Source: Bacilli bacterium (GTDB lineage Bacteria; Bacillota_I; Bacilli_A; RFN20; CAG-826). From it: a stretch of DNA of 9,489 nucleotides. The notes beneath the pieces are model-generated. The model was not told the origin of the DNA. It ran no database searches and worked only from the letters and a program-made list of their open reading frames with translations. The translations under genes and the position numbers were made by a program. The stretch spans positions 1 to 9,489 of the forward strand of contig JAFZVO010000028.1 of NCBI GenBank assembly GCA_017617775.1, given 5' to 3'. Positions 1 through 5,234 of this stretch are shown piece by piece (position 1 is the stretch's first letter; every line of letters starts with the position of its first letter).

Positions 1-267
1 TTCTTCGCCTGGGTCATCCGCATCGGTATCAAACTCTTGAAGAAGCTCGATCCAAAGACTGCCAACACATTGATCATGGGTGTCTACCATCAACCGATGA
101 GGGGTCTCTCTCGTATGACAGGTGGCGCGGTCCACTGGGAACAACTCGATGGTCTCATCATGATGTTTAACGGCAAATTCTTCAAAGGATTACATACATT
201 CCGCAAAGAAGGAAAAAGATTGAAAAAAGAAGCAAAACAAGCCGAAAAGGCTGCAAAACAAGCATAA
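1..267 (+). CDS. C-terminal fragment of a probable membrane-associated glycoside hydrolase (GH3-type tail)
   Basis: The frame is open from base 1 to the TAA at 265-267, so this is the last 88 codons of a gene that starts upstream. A TTG at 37 is in frame but is internal and should not be taken as the start. The visible protein has a short hydrophobic stretch at the left edge, then a compact region with RGLSRMTGG and the FNGKFFKGL motif, and ends in a Lys/Ala/Glu-rich tail of about 20 residues. From memory, very similar tails (MPFRAIAKMTGG, then NGHFFRGL) occur at the C-terminus of large GH3 beta-glucosidase-like proteins of gut Firmicutes, after a transmembrane segment. No catalytic residue is in view, so the enzyme class is inferred. 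The next gene, a GPH sugar symporter, starts 20 nt later on the same strand, which fits a glycosidase plus sugar importer operon. An unrelated small membrane protein remains possible. Confidence 0.5.
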   Translation, partial: FFAWVIRIGIKLLKKLDPKTANTLIMGVYHQPMRGLSRMTGGAVHWEQLDGLIMMFNGKFFKGLHTFRKEGKRLKKEAKQAEKAAKQA

Positions 268-287
268 TTTGAAAGGAGAATGATTTC

Positions 288-2339
288 ATGGAAAAAGCAC
301 AGAAGCGTAGTTTCTTTGAAAGCAAATTGATGCGCACAAAGATCAAAAGCCAAAATGTTTCCTTATTTCCAGAAGCCGGACTTGGCTATCTATTAGGACC
401 AATCCTCGCCTTATTATCTAATGGCGTGATCAACATCTGGTTAATTCAATACTGGGATAAAGTATTAGGCTTAGGATCATGGGCTCCATTATTTGAAACC
501 CTATTACCAATCATCTCGTCTATCGTCATCGTCATCGGTAATTTATTCGTCGGACGATTGATGGAGAGAAAACCATCCTTAGCTGGTAAAGCGAGACCTT
601 TAATTCTATTAGGTATGCCTGCCGTTGCGGTAGCGTTACTCGCCTTATTCTTAGTTCCGTTCCCAACGGCGGCTCAAGAAGAAACAGTGATCGCTGGCCT
701 CATCTCTGGTAACGTCTCTACTGAAGGTGGTTTATTAGCCTCAATTATCATCGCGGTTGGTTATAACTTATATTATGCGATTGCTTGGCCAATCTATTTC
801 ACATCACATTCCGCTTTAGTGAACTTATCCACTCGTGATAGCGGTAAACGTGGTTTATTATCCACTGCGGTCATGGCCGCCCAATTAGCGGCAGCCGGCG
901 TCTCTGGTATGTTCGGCGGATTATTGATTGACTTATTAGGATTATTACCTGTCTATACTTATTCTGATGCTTATATCGCCGCGAACAACTTAGGTGATAT
1001 CACATTCACCAACGATTTCAATGAAGTCGCCGGTTTAACACAAGGCACTGATTACACAATCACAATCAGCCGTCAACAAGCCAACGAGAAATGGACTATC
1101 TTAATGATCGTCATGATCGTCGCCTTAATCGTCGGTTGTATCTTAGAATATTTCTTCACTCGTGAAAGAATCACTGAAGAAACAGTGAAACTCAATGAAA
1201 AAGCGGAAGCCAGCGGTGAGAATAAGAAAGAACCAAAGAAAGTTTCCATGAAACAACAATTCGCCATCTGTGCGAAAGATAAATACTGGTGGTTCATCAT
1301 GATCTTCTGGTTCCTCTATCAATTCGGCGGACAGATGAAGAACAATGCGATGTCATTCTATTCCCAAGCTTTGACTGGTGGAAACTCCGTCTCCTCACTG
1401 ATCAATACAGTGGGTGCAATTCCAACAGCCTTAGGTATGGCTCTCGTCTGGCCTCTCGCCAATAAATTCACCAAAGCGAAAACTATTTCTTTAGGTGGTG
1501 TCGTCGCCGCTTTAGCGGCTGCTGCAGGATTCACTGCTCTCGCCTTTGTCGGCAACACTGCTGCTGTTGCGGGTATTTCTGTCGCTTCCTTCTGTATCAA
1601 AGCCTTAGGCACAGCTCCAGCGATGTATATCTCCTTAGCTTTAATGGCGAACGTCTTAGATCACCAAGAAGCGGTCCACGGTGTTCGTACTGATGGATTA
1701 TCGATGGCGATCTATGGTTCCTTAATCGTCGCTTCTGCGGGTATCTGTAACGGTATCATCGTCGGCCTTAACGCCGCCTTCCCGAACGATAGAGCGTTCC
1801 TCCATACATTCCTCGCTTACGGCGTGGAAGGTATCTGCTATCTCATTATCGCGATTATGTTCTTGTTCATGGGCGTTGAGAAATTCACTAAACTCGATGG
1901 ACAAGCGATCATCGCTGACCAAAAGAAGAGATGTGACAATCTCGGTATCGAATATGTCGCTCCTGATGTGAGAATGAAACTCGAAGAGGAAGAAGCGAAG
2001 AAAGAAACTGAGAAAGAAAGAATCGCTAAGCTCAAAGAGAAATGCGAAAAACAAGGCTTAGACTTCACTGTAGAAGAACAGAAATATCAAAACGCTCTCG
2101 CGGAAAAACAAGCAGCCGCGGATGCGAAAAAGAAAGAGGCGGAAGAGAAGAAAGCCGCCAAAGAAGCCGAAGCGAAAGCGAAATATGACGCTTTATCTCC
2201 TGAAGAGAAACAAGCTTTAGAAGAGAAGAAAGCCGCGAAAGATGCCAAACAAGCGAAACGCGACGCGGAGGTCGAAAAAGAATTTGAAGCCTTACGCGAT
2301 GCGGCAGCTTCTCAAAGAGAACAAGTCCTTCAAGCGTGA
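288..2339 (+). CDS. GPH-family (MFS) sugar:cation symporter with long charged C-terminal tail
   Basis: A polytopic inner-membrane transporter of the glycoside-pentoside-hexuronide:cation symporter type, probably importing a glycoside or oligosaccharide released by the upstream hydrolase. Residues about 25-530 are strongly hydrophobic and carry about 12 segments, with a charged central loop near residues 295-325 (many Lys and Glu). The VLDHQE-x3-GVRTDGLSMAIYG stretch (about residues 458-476) matches the conserved late-loop motif of GPH proteins. AAAGGAG at 272-278 lies 9 nt before the ATG and fixes the start; an ATG at 280 is too close to that site. Usual family length is about 450-500 aa; this protein has 683 because of a roughly 150-residue Glu/Lys/Ala-rich, helix-forming cytoplasmic tail. 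The tail contains two related segments at C549 and C586. The TGA stop lies inside IS-derived sequence (copy A, 2336-2386), so the original C-terminus may have been different. The exact substrate cannot be told. Confidence 0.85.
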   Translation: MEKAQKRSFFESKLMRTKIKSQNVSLFPEAGLGYLLGPILALLSNGVINIWLIQYWDKVLGLGSWAPLFETLLPIISSIVIVIGNLFVGRLMERKPSLAGKARPLILLGMPAVAVALLALFLVPFPTAAQEETVIAGLISGNVSTEGGLLASIIIAVGYNLYYAIAWPIYFTSHSALVNLSTRDSGKRGLLSTAVMAAQLAAAGVSGMFGGLLIDLLGLLPVYTYSDAYIAANNLGDITFTNDFNEVAGLTQGTDYTITISRQQANEKWTILMIVMIVALIVGCILEYFFTRERITEETVKLNEKAEASGENKKEPKKVSMKQQFAICAKDKYWWFIMIFWFLYQFGGQMKNNAMSFYSQALTGGNSVSSLINTVGAIPTALGMALVWPLANKFTKAKTISLGGVVAALAAAAGFTALAFVGNTAAVAGISVASFCIKALGTAPAMYISLALMANVLDHQEAVHGVRTDGLSMAIYGSLIVASAGICNGIIVGLNAAFPNDRAFLHTFLAYGVEGICYLIIAIMFLFMGVEKFTKLDGQAIIADQKKRCDNLGIEYVAPDVRMKLEEEEAKKETEKERIAKLKEKCEKQGLDFTVEEQKYQNALAEKQAAADAKKKEAEEKKAAKEAEAKAKYDALSPEEKQALEEKKAAKDAKQAKRDAEVEKEFEALRDAAASQREQVLQA

Positions 2340-2386
2340 ACTCACTCGGCAATTGAATAACCGAGGATTCCCGTTCGGCGTCCTAA
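2336..2386 (-). repeat. Copy A: solo IS200/IS605-type right end with tnpB 3'-terminal relic
   Basis: The hairpin CTCGG (2345-2349), 11-nt loop, CCGAG (2361-2365) is the same as the one at the 3' end of the resident tnpB. The 30 bases 2336-2365 match 3615-3644 with two differences, and those two form a compensatory pair (T2346-A2364 versus C3625-G3643). Read on the minus strand in the tnpB frame, the copy encodes a relic ending GYSIAE followed by TGA (2344-2342) and GTTCAC. The resident tnpB ends GYSIAG, TGA, GTTCAC. Identity with copy B stops after GTTCAC, which marks the right tip of the element. The downstream 20 nt on the minus strand, in the guide position of an omega RNA, are antisense to the end of the symporter gene. 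No tnpA or tnpB body is attached. Confidence 0.75.
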
Positions 2387-2401
2387 TTATCTATAATAAT
2401 T

Positions 2402-2440
2402 AACCCCTAGTATGATAAAATATCTATACAGGGGTTTTTG
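2402..2440 (+). terminator. Terminator-like hairpin between the symporter and glf
   Basis: AACCCCT (2402-2408) pairs perfectly with AGGGGTT (2430-2436) across a 21-nt loop and is followed by TTTTTG, as in a Rho-independent terminator for the upstream sugar operon. The loop is longer than usual and also holds the probable glf promoter, so the hairpin may form only in read-through transcripts. A transcript starting inside the loop would carry only the AGGGG half, which could then serve as the glf ribosome binding site. Confidence 0.5.
2413..2421 (+). promoter_or_regulatory. Extended -10 promoter for glf
   Basis: TGATAAAAT is a TGN-plus-hexamer extended -10 box. No convincing -35 hexamer is seen at the right spacing. 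Transcription would start near 2428, giving a leader of about 20 nt that contains AGGGG (2430-2434) 13 nt before the ATG at 2448. A further TATAAT at 2392-2397 could act instead, but it would put the whole terminator-like hairpin in the leader. Confidence 0.45.
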
Positions 2441-2447
2441 TTTACCA

Positions 2448-3554
2448 ATGAAAAAGAAATATGATTATTTGATTGTCGGGTCTGGTCTATATGGATCAAT
2501 CTGCGCTTATGAACTCCATAAAAGAGGATATAAATGCCTGGTCATAGATAAAAGAGACCATATTGGAGGCAATATCTACACGAAGAATGTGGAAGGTATC
2601 AATGTCCACGTCTATGGAGCGCATATTTTCCATACCTCCAATGAAGAAGTTTGGAAATATATCCAGCAGTTCGCTTCGTTCAATAACTTCATCAACTCCC
2701 CGATCGCTATCTACCAAGGAAAGAAATATAATCTCCCTTTTAATATGAACACATTCGTGGAGATCTGGCCTGATGTCTTCACTCCTGAAGATGCGAGAGA
2801 AAAGATAGAAGAAGAAAAGAAAGAATATCATATCGATGAACCGAAGAATCTTGAAGAACAGGCGATCAATCTCGTTGGCAAAACCATCTATGAGAGATTA
2901 ATTAAAGGATACACCGCGAAACAATGGGGAAGACCGTGCACAGAGCTTCCTCCATTCATCATTAAAAGAATTCCAGTTCGATTTGAATATAATAACAACT
3001 ATTTTAACGATATCTATCAAGGTATACCTATCGGAGGATATACCTCAATCATCAGAAAGATGTTAGAAGATATCGATGTCGAATTAAACTGCGATTTCTT
3101 CAAGAAAAGAGAGGAATTAGAATCTCTCGCGGATAAAATCATCTATACTGGTCCAATCGATCAATATTTTGATTATAAATATGGACCATTAGAATATCGC
3201 ACGGTGAGATTTGAAACTGAGATATTAAATACCCCTGATTATCAGGGAAATGCAGTTGTGAACTACACTGAATATGAAGTTCCATACACTCGTATCATCG
3301 AACATAAGCATTTTGAATTCAATACAGCCTCTTTAAGGACCGTAATCAGCAAAGAGTATTCCTCATCCTGGAAACTCGGAGACGAGCCTTATTACCCCGT
3401 TAACGACGATAAAAACAATGAATTATATCAACGATATAAGTTAGAAGCGGATAAACTAAATAACGTTCACTTCGGAGGAAGGCTCGGACAGTATAAATAT
3501 TACGATATGGATAAGGTGATATTAGAAGCCTTAGAATATCTTAAAACCATATAG
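2448..3554 (+). CDS. glf: UDP-galactopyranose mutase
   Basis: A cytoplasmic FAD enzyme that interconverts UDP-galactopyranose and UDP-galactofuranose, the donor for galactofuranose in surface glycans. Counting from the ATG at 2448, the N-terminal FAD-binding loop is VGSGLYG (residues 10-16), followed by the family motif GAHIFHT (57-63). The YTAKQWGRP-x6 segment near residue 160 and the NYTEYEVPYTR-x5-H segment supply the substrate-binding aromatic and arginine residues, and FGGRLGQYKYYDMD near the C-terminus closes the flavin site. The length, 368 aa, is normal for the family. An in-frame ATG at 2412 would add 12 residues (start MIKYLYRGF) that overlap the promoter and hairpin and precede the usual Glf start, so 2448 is preferred. 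No glycosyltransferase or other glycan gene lies beside it. It stands alone between IS relics, so it may have been transferred or stranded from a larger cluster. Confidence 0.93.
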   Translation: MKKKYDYLIVGSGLYGSICAYELHKRGYKCLVIDKRDHIGGNIYTKNVEGINVHVYGAHIFHTSNEEVWKYIQQFASFNNFINSPIAIYQGKKYNLPFNMNTFVEIWPDVFTPEDAREKIEEEKKEYHIDEPKNLEEQAINLVGKTIYERLIKGYTAKQWGRPCTELPPFIIKRIPVRFEYNNNYFNDIYQGIPIGGYTSIIRKMLEDIDVELNCDFFKKREELESLADKIIYTGPIDQYFDYKYGPLEYRTVRFETEILNTPDYQGNAVVNYTEYEVPYTRIIEHKHFEFNTASLRTVISKEYSSSWKLGDEPYYPVNDDKNNELYQRYKLEADKLNNVHFGGRLGQYKYYDMDKVILEALEYLKTI

Positions 3555-3556
3555 AA

Positions 3557-3590
3557 AAGGTGGCACTTAAGCCACCTTATTTCTTTTTCT
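3557..3590 (+). terminator. Bidirectional Rho-independent terminator after glf
   Basis: AAGGTGGC (3557-3564), loop ACTTAA, GCCACCTT (3571-3578) forms a perfect 8-bp stem followed by ATTTCTTTTTC on the plus strand, 2 nt after the glf stop. On the minus strand the same stem is followed by TTCTATAT, preceded by the final TT of the stem, so it can also end transcripts leaving tnpB and its right end. A minus-strand read-through would carry about 35 nt of flank beyond the IS tip, in the position of an omega RNA guide. Confidence 0.88.
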
Positions 3591-3614
3591 CACTGATTTT
3601 CGTGATATAAGATT

Positions 3615-3644
3615 GTGAACTCACCCGGCAATTGAATAACCGGG
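3615..3644 (-). repeat. Copy B: right-end hairpin of the resident IS
   Basis: GTGAACTCAC (3615-3624) followed by stem CCCGG (3624-3628), 11-nt loop and CCGGG (3640-3644). It overlaps the last codons and TGA stop of tnpB. It matches copy A except for the compensatory C-G pair in the stem. Beyond the stem, toward tnpB, it differs from copies A and C, so it belongs to a different sub-lineage of element. Confidence 0.75.
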
Positions 3645-3740
3645 CATCTGGGTTATGAGCTGGTTGAGTAACTCTTCCAATTCATATCCATCTGGGTAGT
3701 TCCTACCTGATATCCCTACATTACCAGCTTTGCCATTCCA
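3615..3740 (-). ncRNA. Candidate omega RNA (reRNA) scaffold at the tnpB 3' end
   Basis: In IS200/IS605 elements the guide RNA of TnpB covers the 3' end of tnpB and the right end, and its guide is the flanking DNA just past the tip. Here the scaffold would be the minus strand from somewhere inside the tnpB 3' region down to 3615, ending in the covarying hairpin and GTTCAC. The guide would begin AATCTTATATCACG (from 3614 downward). The 5' limit given is approximate. The assignment rests on family knowledge plus the hairpin, with no transcription evidence. Confidence 0.4.
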
Positions 3741-5066
3741 ATTGATGTAATCTTCATTTAAAAACTGATCTGTTACAGGAATATATTCTCTTCTTGGATT
3801 AGATAATCCTTGTAGAGGTATTGGAAAATAAGTATGCACCTCTTGTCGATATAATCTCATGATATTAAATGCCCCGACTGCATCGGCATTATAGATATCA
3901 TTCCCATCTTTAAATAAACCGCGATGTTTTCTTTGACACTTGTTGTAATAATCTTTTGATACTCTTAAGGCTTTAGGAGATACTCCAGAGGAATATGACT
4001 CATTTTGTTTGATGAGTTCAATTCCTTCTAGTTTTAATTTATAAGAAAGCATTTCATATATACGAGAAAAGCATATAGAACGGATATTTTGGTTATATCG
4101 ATGTTTCTCTTTATTATTGATGAACTCTTTCTTGCTAGTAAGCATTCCTGATAGGTCTCCTATTATCACTTTAGAGATATCGTGAGTAATACAATAATCA
4201 ATGATGTATTTGCTCACTCGATGGAGAACGAGATTAATCCTTTTGTTTTTAAGTTCATATAAATGTTTGATTCTTTTGGTTGTTTCTCCTTTCTTATGGT
4301 TTGGAAAACATTTATCGAACTTTGATTGATAACAAGCAATCGTTTTTGAGAAATAGTAACTAGTATTGAGAATAGATTGACCTGAGACAATAAAAGAGGA
4401 CCCCTTATTGTCATAGACTGTTAACAGGTTATTAGTTCCAATATCAATGCTTATATAATGCTTGTTGTCATCTTTAAGAGGTTTATTGTTTTGTTCATAT
4501 ATCACATACACTTTGTATTTGTTCTTGTTGATATATGAAAACTCTATTTGTTTGATGATATTAAACGACTTTTTTAATTTGATATAGAAGAATTGATCAG
4601 TGATTTGATATTTATCTTTAAGATGTGTTTTTAAAGCTTTGGGAATGGACAGTCTTACTTTATTATCCATAACCTTAATGCCACCAGAAAGATATTTGAT
4701 ATTTGTATGACTACCATCTTTCTTATAGTAAGGTGGCTGAGGTTCTCCATCCTTTTCTTTTAAATGTTTTTGGTTCTTATTATATTCCCACTTCTCATGA
4801 AGGGTGAAATAGCTCTTCCAAGCCTCATCTAATCTTGCAAGAACTTCTTGGCTGGTTTGGCTGGGTAGAGATTTATACCAGATATTATCCTTTAATCTTT
4901 TCTTTTGATCATACCAATCTGGCATTACATCAAATCCAAGAGACTTATACTCTTTTCTTTCATAATTGCCAACATTGAATAATTTAGACGCTGCATAAGA
5001 AAGATGTCCTAAGATAACGGACAACTTTTCATCGACTCTTAATTCAAATTGGTAAGTTAGTAACAT
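3621..5066 (-). CDS. tnpB: RNA-guided nuclease TnpB, zinc-ribbon-less type with relocated RuvC-II glutamate
   Basis: IS200/IS605-family OrfB/TnpB, ancestor-type relative of Cas12, which cuts DNA guided by an RNA made from the element's right end. The N-terminal part has the usual LPSQTSQEVLARLDEAWKSYF region (67-87). RuvC-I is ISIDIGTNNL with D208. The usual RuvC-II position reads VIIGDLSG, with G303 where canonical TnpB has the catalytic Glu. The next block is QNESYSSG with E356, then RGLFKDG and YNADAVGAFNI with RuvC-III D395. The Cys-x2-Cys zinc ribbon is absent. This pattern matches the TnpB group with ESYTSKASFLD and NADVNGAxNI motifs, in which the catalytic glutamate is thought to have moved, so the protein is probably active rather than dead. 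The length of 481 aa is full. AGGAAG lies 4-5 nt before the ATG, which settles the start. Base composition is visibly more AT-rich than in the neighbouring genes, as expected for mobile DNA. Confidence 0.88.
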   Translation of the reverse strand: MLLTYQFELRVDEKLSVILGHLSYAASKLFNVGNYERKEYKSLGFDVMPDWYDQKKRLKDNIWYKSLPSQTSQEVLARLDEAWKSYFTLHEKWEYNKNQKHLKEKDGEPQPPYYKKDGSHTNIKYLSGGIKVMDNKVRLSIPKALKTHLKDKYQITDQFFYIKLKKSFNIIKQIEFSYINKNKYKVYVIYEQNNKPLKDDNKHYISIDIGTNNLLTVYDNKGSSFIVSGQSILNTSYYFSKTIACYQSKFDKCFPNHKKGETTKRIKHLYELKNKRINLVLHRVSKYIIDYCITHDISKVIIGDLSGMLTSKKEFINNKEKHRYNQNIRSICFSRIYEMLSYKLKLEGIELIKQNESYSSGVSPKALRVSKDYYNKCQRKHRGLFKDGNDIYNADAVGAFNIMRLYRQEVHTYFPIPLQGLSNPRREYIPVTDQFLNEDYINWNGKAGNVGISGRNYPDGYELEELLNQLITQMPGYSIAG

Positions 5067-5083
5067 ATTATCTTCCTATTAAT

Positions 5084-5092
5084 ATTATATCA
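5084..5092 (-). promoter_or_regulatory. Extended -10 promoter of tnpB
   Basis: On the minus strand TGATATAAT gives a consensus extended -10 (TGA plus TATAAT). Transcription would start at about 5077, inside or just before the AGGAAG ribosome binding site, so the leader would be only about 11 nt. The possible -35 (TGGAGT, 5112-5107) is poor and falls inside the palindrome at 5096-5115. Confidence 0.6.
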
Positions 5093-5095
5093 AAT

Positions 5096-5115
5096 AAGTG
5101 GAGTTTACTCCACTT
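5096..5115. repeat. Perfect 9-bp palindrome upstream of tnpB (probable left-end hairpin)
   Basis: AAGTGGAGTTTACTCCACTT is a 9+2+9 inverted repeat about 30 bp upstream of tnpB. IS200/IS605 elements carry a subterminal hairpin at each end that the Y1 transposase recognises as single-stranded DNA, and this is in the right place for the left one. It also overlaps the -35 region of the tnpB promoter, so it could double as an operator. Its sequence does not resemble the right-end hairpins. Confidence 0.55.
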
Positions 5116-5192
5116 AATATTTCTATTATTACAACATAATTTTATCACATATAGTGACGATTATAATCTTAACAAACAAGGCTCACTTTCAT

Positions 5193-5234
5193 CTCGGCAG
5201 TTGAACAACCGAGGATTCCCGTTCGATGTCCTAA
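5193..5234 (-). repeat. Copy C: solo IS200/IS605-type right-end hairpin abutting the GNAT gene
   Basis: The 42 bases match copy A (2345-2386) at 38 positions. Two of the four differences form a compensatory pair in the hairpin loop (A2352-T2358 versus G5200-C5206). The stem is CTCGG/CCGAG. On the minus strand the conserved unit starts TTAGGAC, and its TAG is the stop codon of the GNAT gene. Past the hairpin the sequence reads GATGAAAGTGAG and lacks the TGA-GTTCAC tip found in A and B, so the right tip is lost or altered. It has no T-run and is not a Rho-independent terminator. Confidence 0.7.

Larger units (their letters stand above)
3615..5115 (-). mobile_element. TnpB-only IS200/IS605 (IS1341-like) element
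   Basis: A tnpB gene on the minus strand is bounded by a right-end hairpin at its 3' end (copy B, 3615-3644) and a perfect palindrome at its 5' side (5096-5115). No Y1 transposase (tnpA) gene is present in the window, so it would have to move with a TnpA supplied in trans, or is immobile. The right tip at 3615 is supported by loss of identity with copy A just past GTTCAC. The left tip is not resolved: it lies at or beyond 5115, and the AT-rich stretch up to about 5175 could belong to the element. No target duplication is expected for this family. Confidence 0.75.

Noticed and set aside
37..267. Independent 76-aa gene starting at TTG 37
   Set aside because: The frame continues open to base 1 with sensible protein sequence and there is no ribosome binding site before 37, so it is the end of an upstream gene.
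280..290. Alternative symporter start at ATG 280
   Set aside because: It is 1 nt from the AAAGGAG site and in another frame; the ATG at 288 has normal spacing and is in frame.
1073..2352. Several minus-strand open frames under the symporter, and similar ones under glf and the amylase
   Set aside because: They have low-complexity or unfamiliar protein sequence and no start signals, and lie opposite well-supported genes, so they are shadow frames.
2337..2359. TGA read as Trp, as in mollicutes
   Set aside because: tnpB and the symporter end at TGA at natural C-termini, and Trp is encoded by TGG throughout. Reading on through the symporter stop adds only a few residues before TAA.
2336..2386. 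Copies A and C as Rho-independent terminators
   Set aside because: The stems are short, no T-run follows on either strand, and copy A continues into tnpB-like coding sequence and an IS tip.
2412..2447. glf starting at ATG 2412
   Set aside because: The extra 12 residues overlap the extended -10 box and hairpin, and Glf proteins start just before the YDYLIVGSG strand, as with ATG 2448.
3621..5066. TnpB as a nuclease-dead repressor (TldR) because of Gly at the RuvC-II site
   Set aside because: D208 and D395 are present and an alternative glutamate (E356 in ESYSS) fits a known divergent group, so loss of activity is not shown.
2345..5234. CRISPR array from the three repeats
   Set aside because: The copies are more than 1 kb apart with genes between them. 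Spacing, number and position at gene ends fit IS right ends, not an array.
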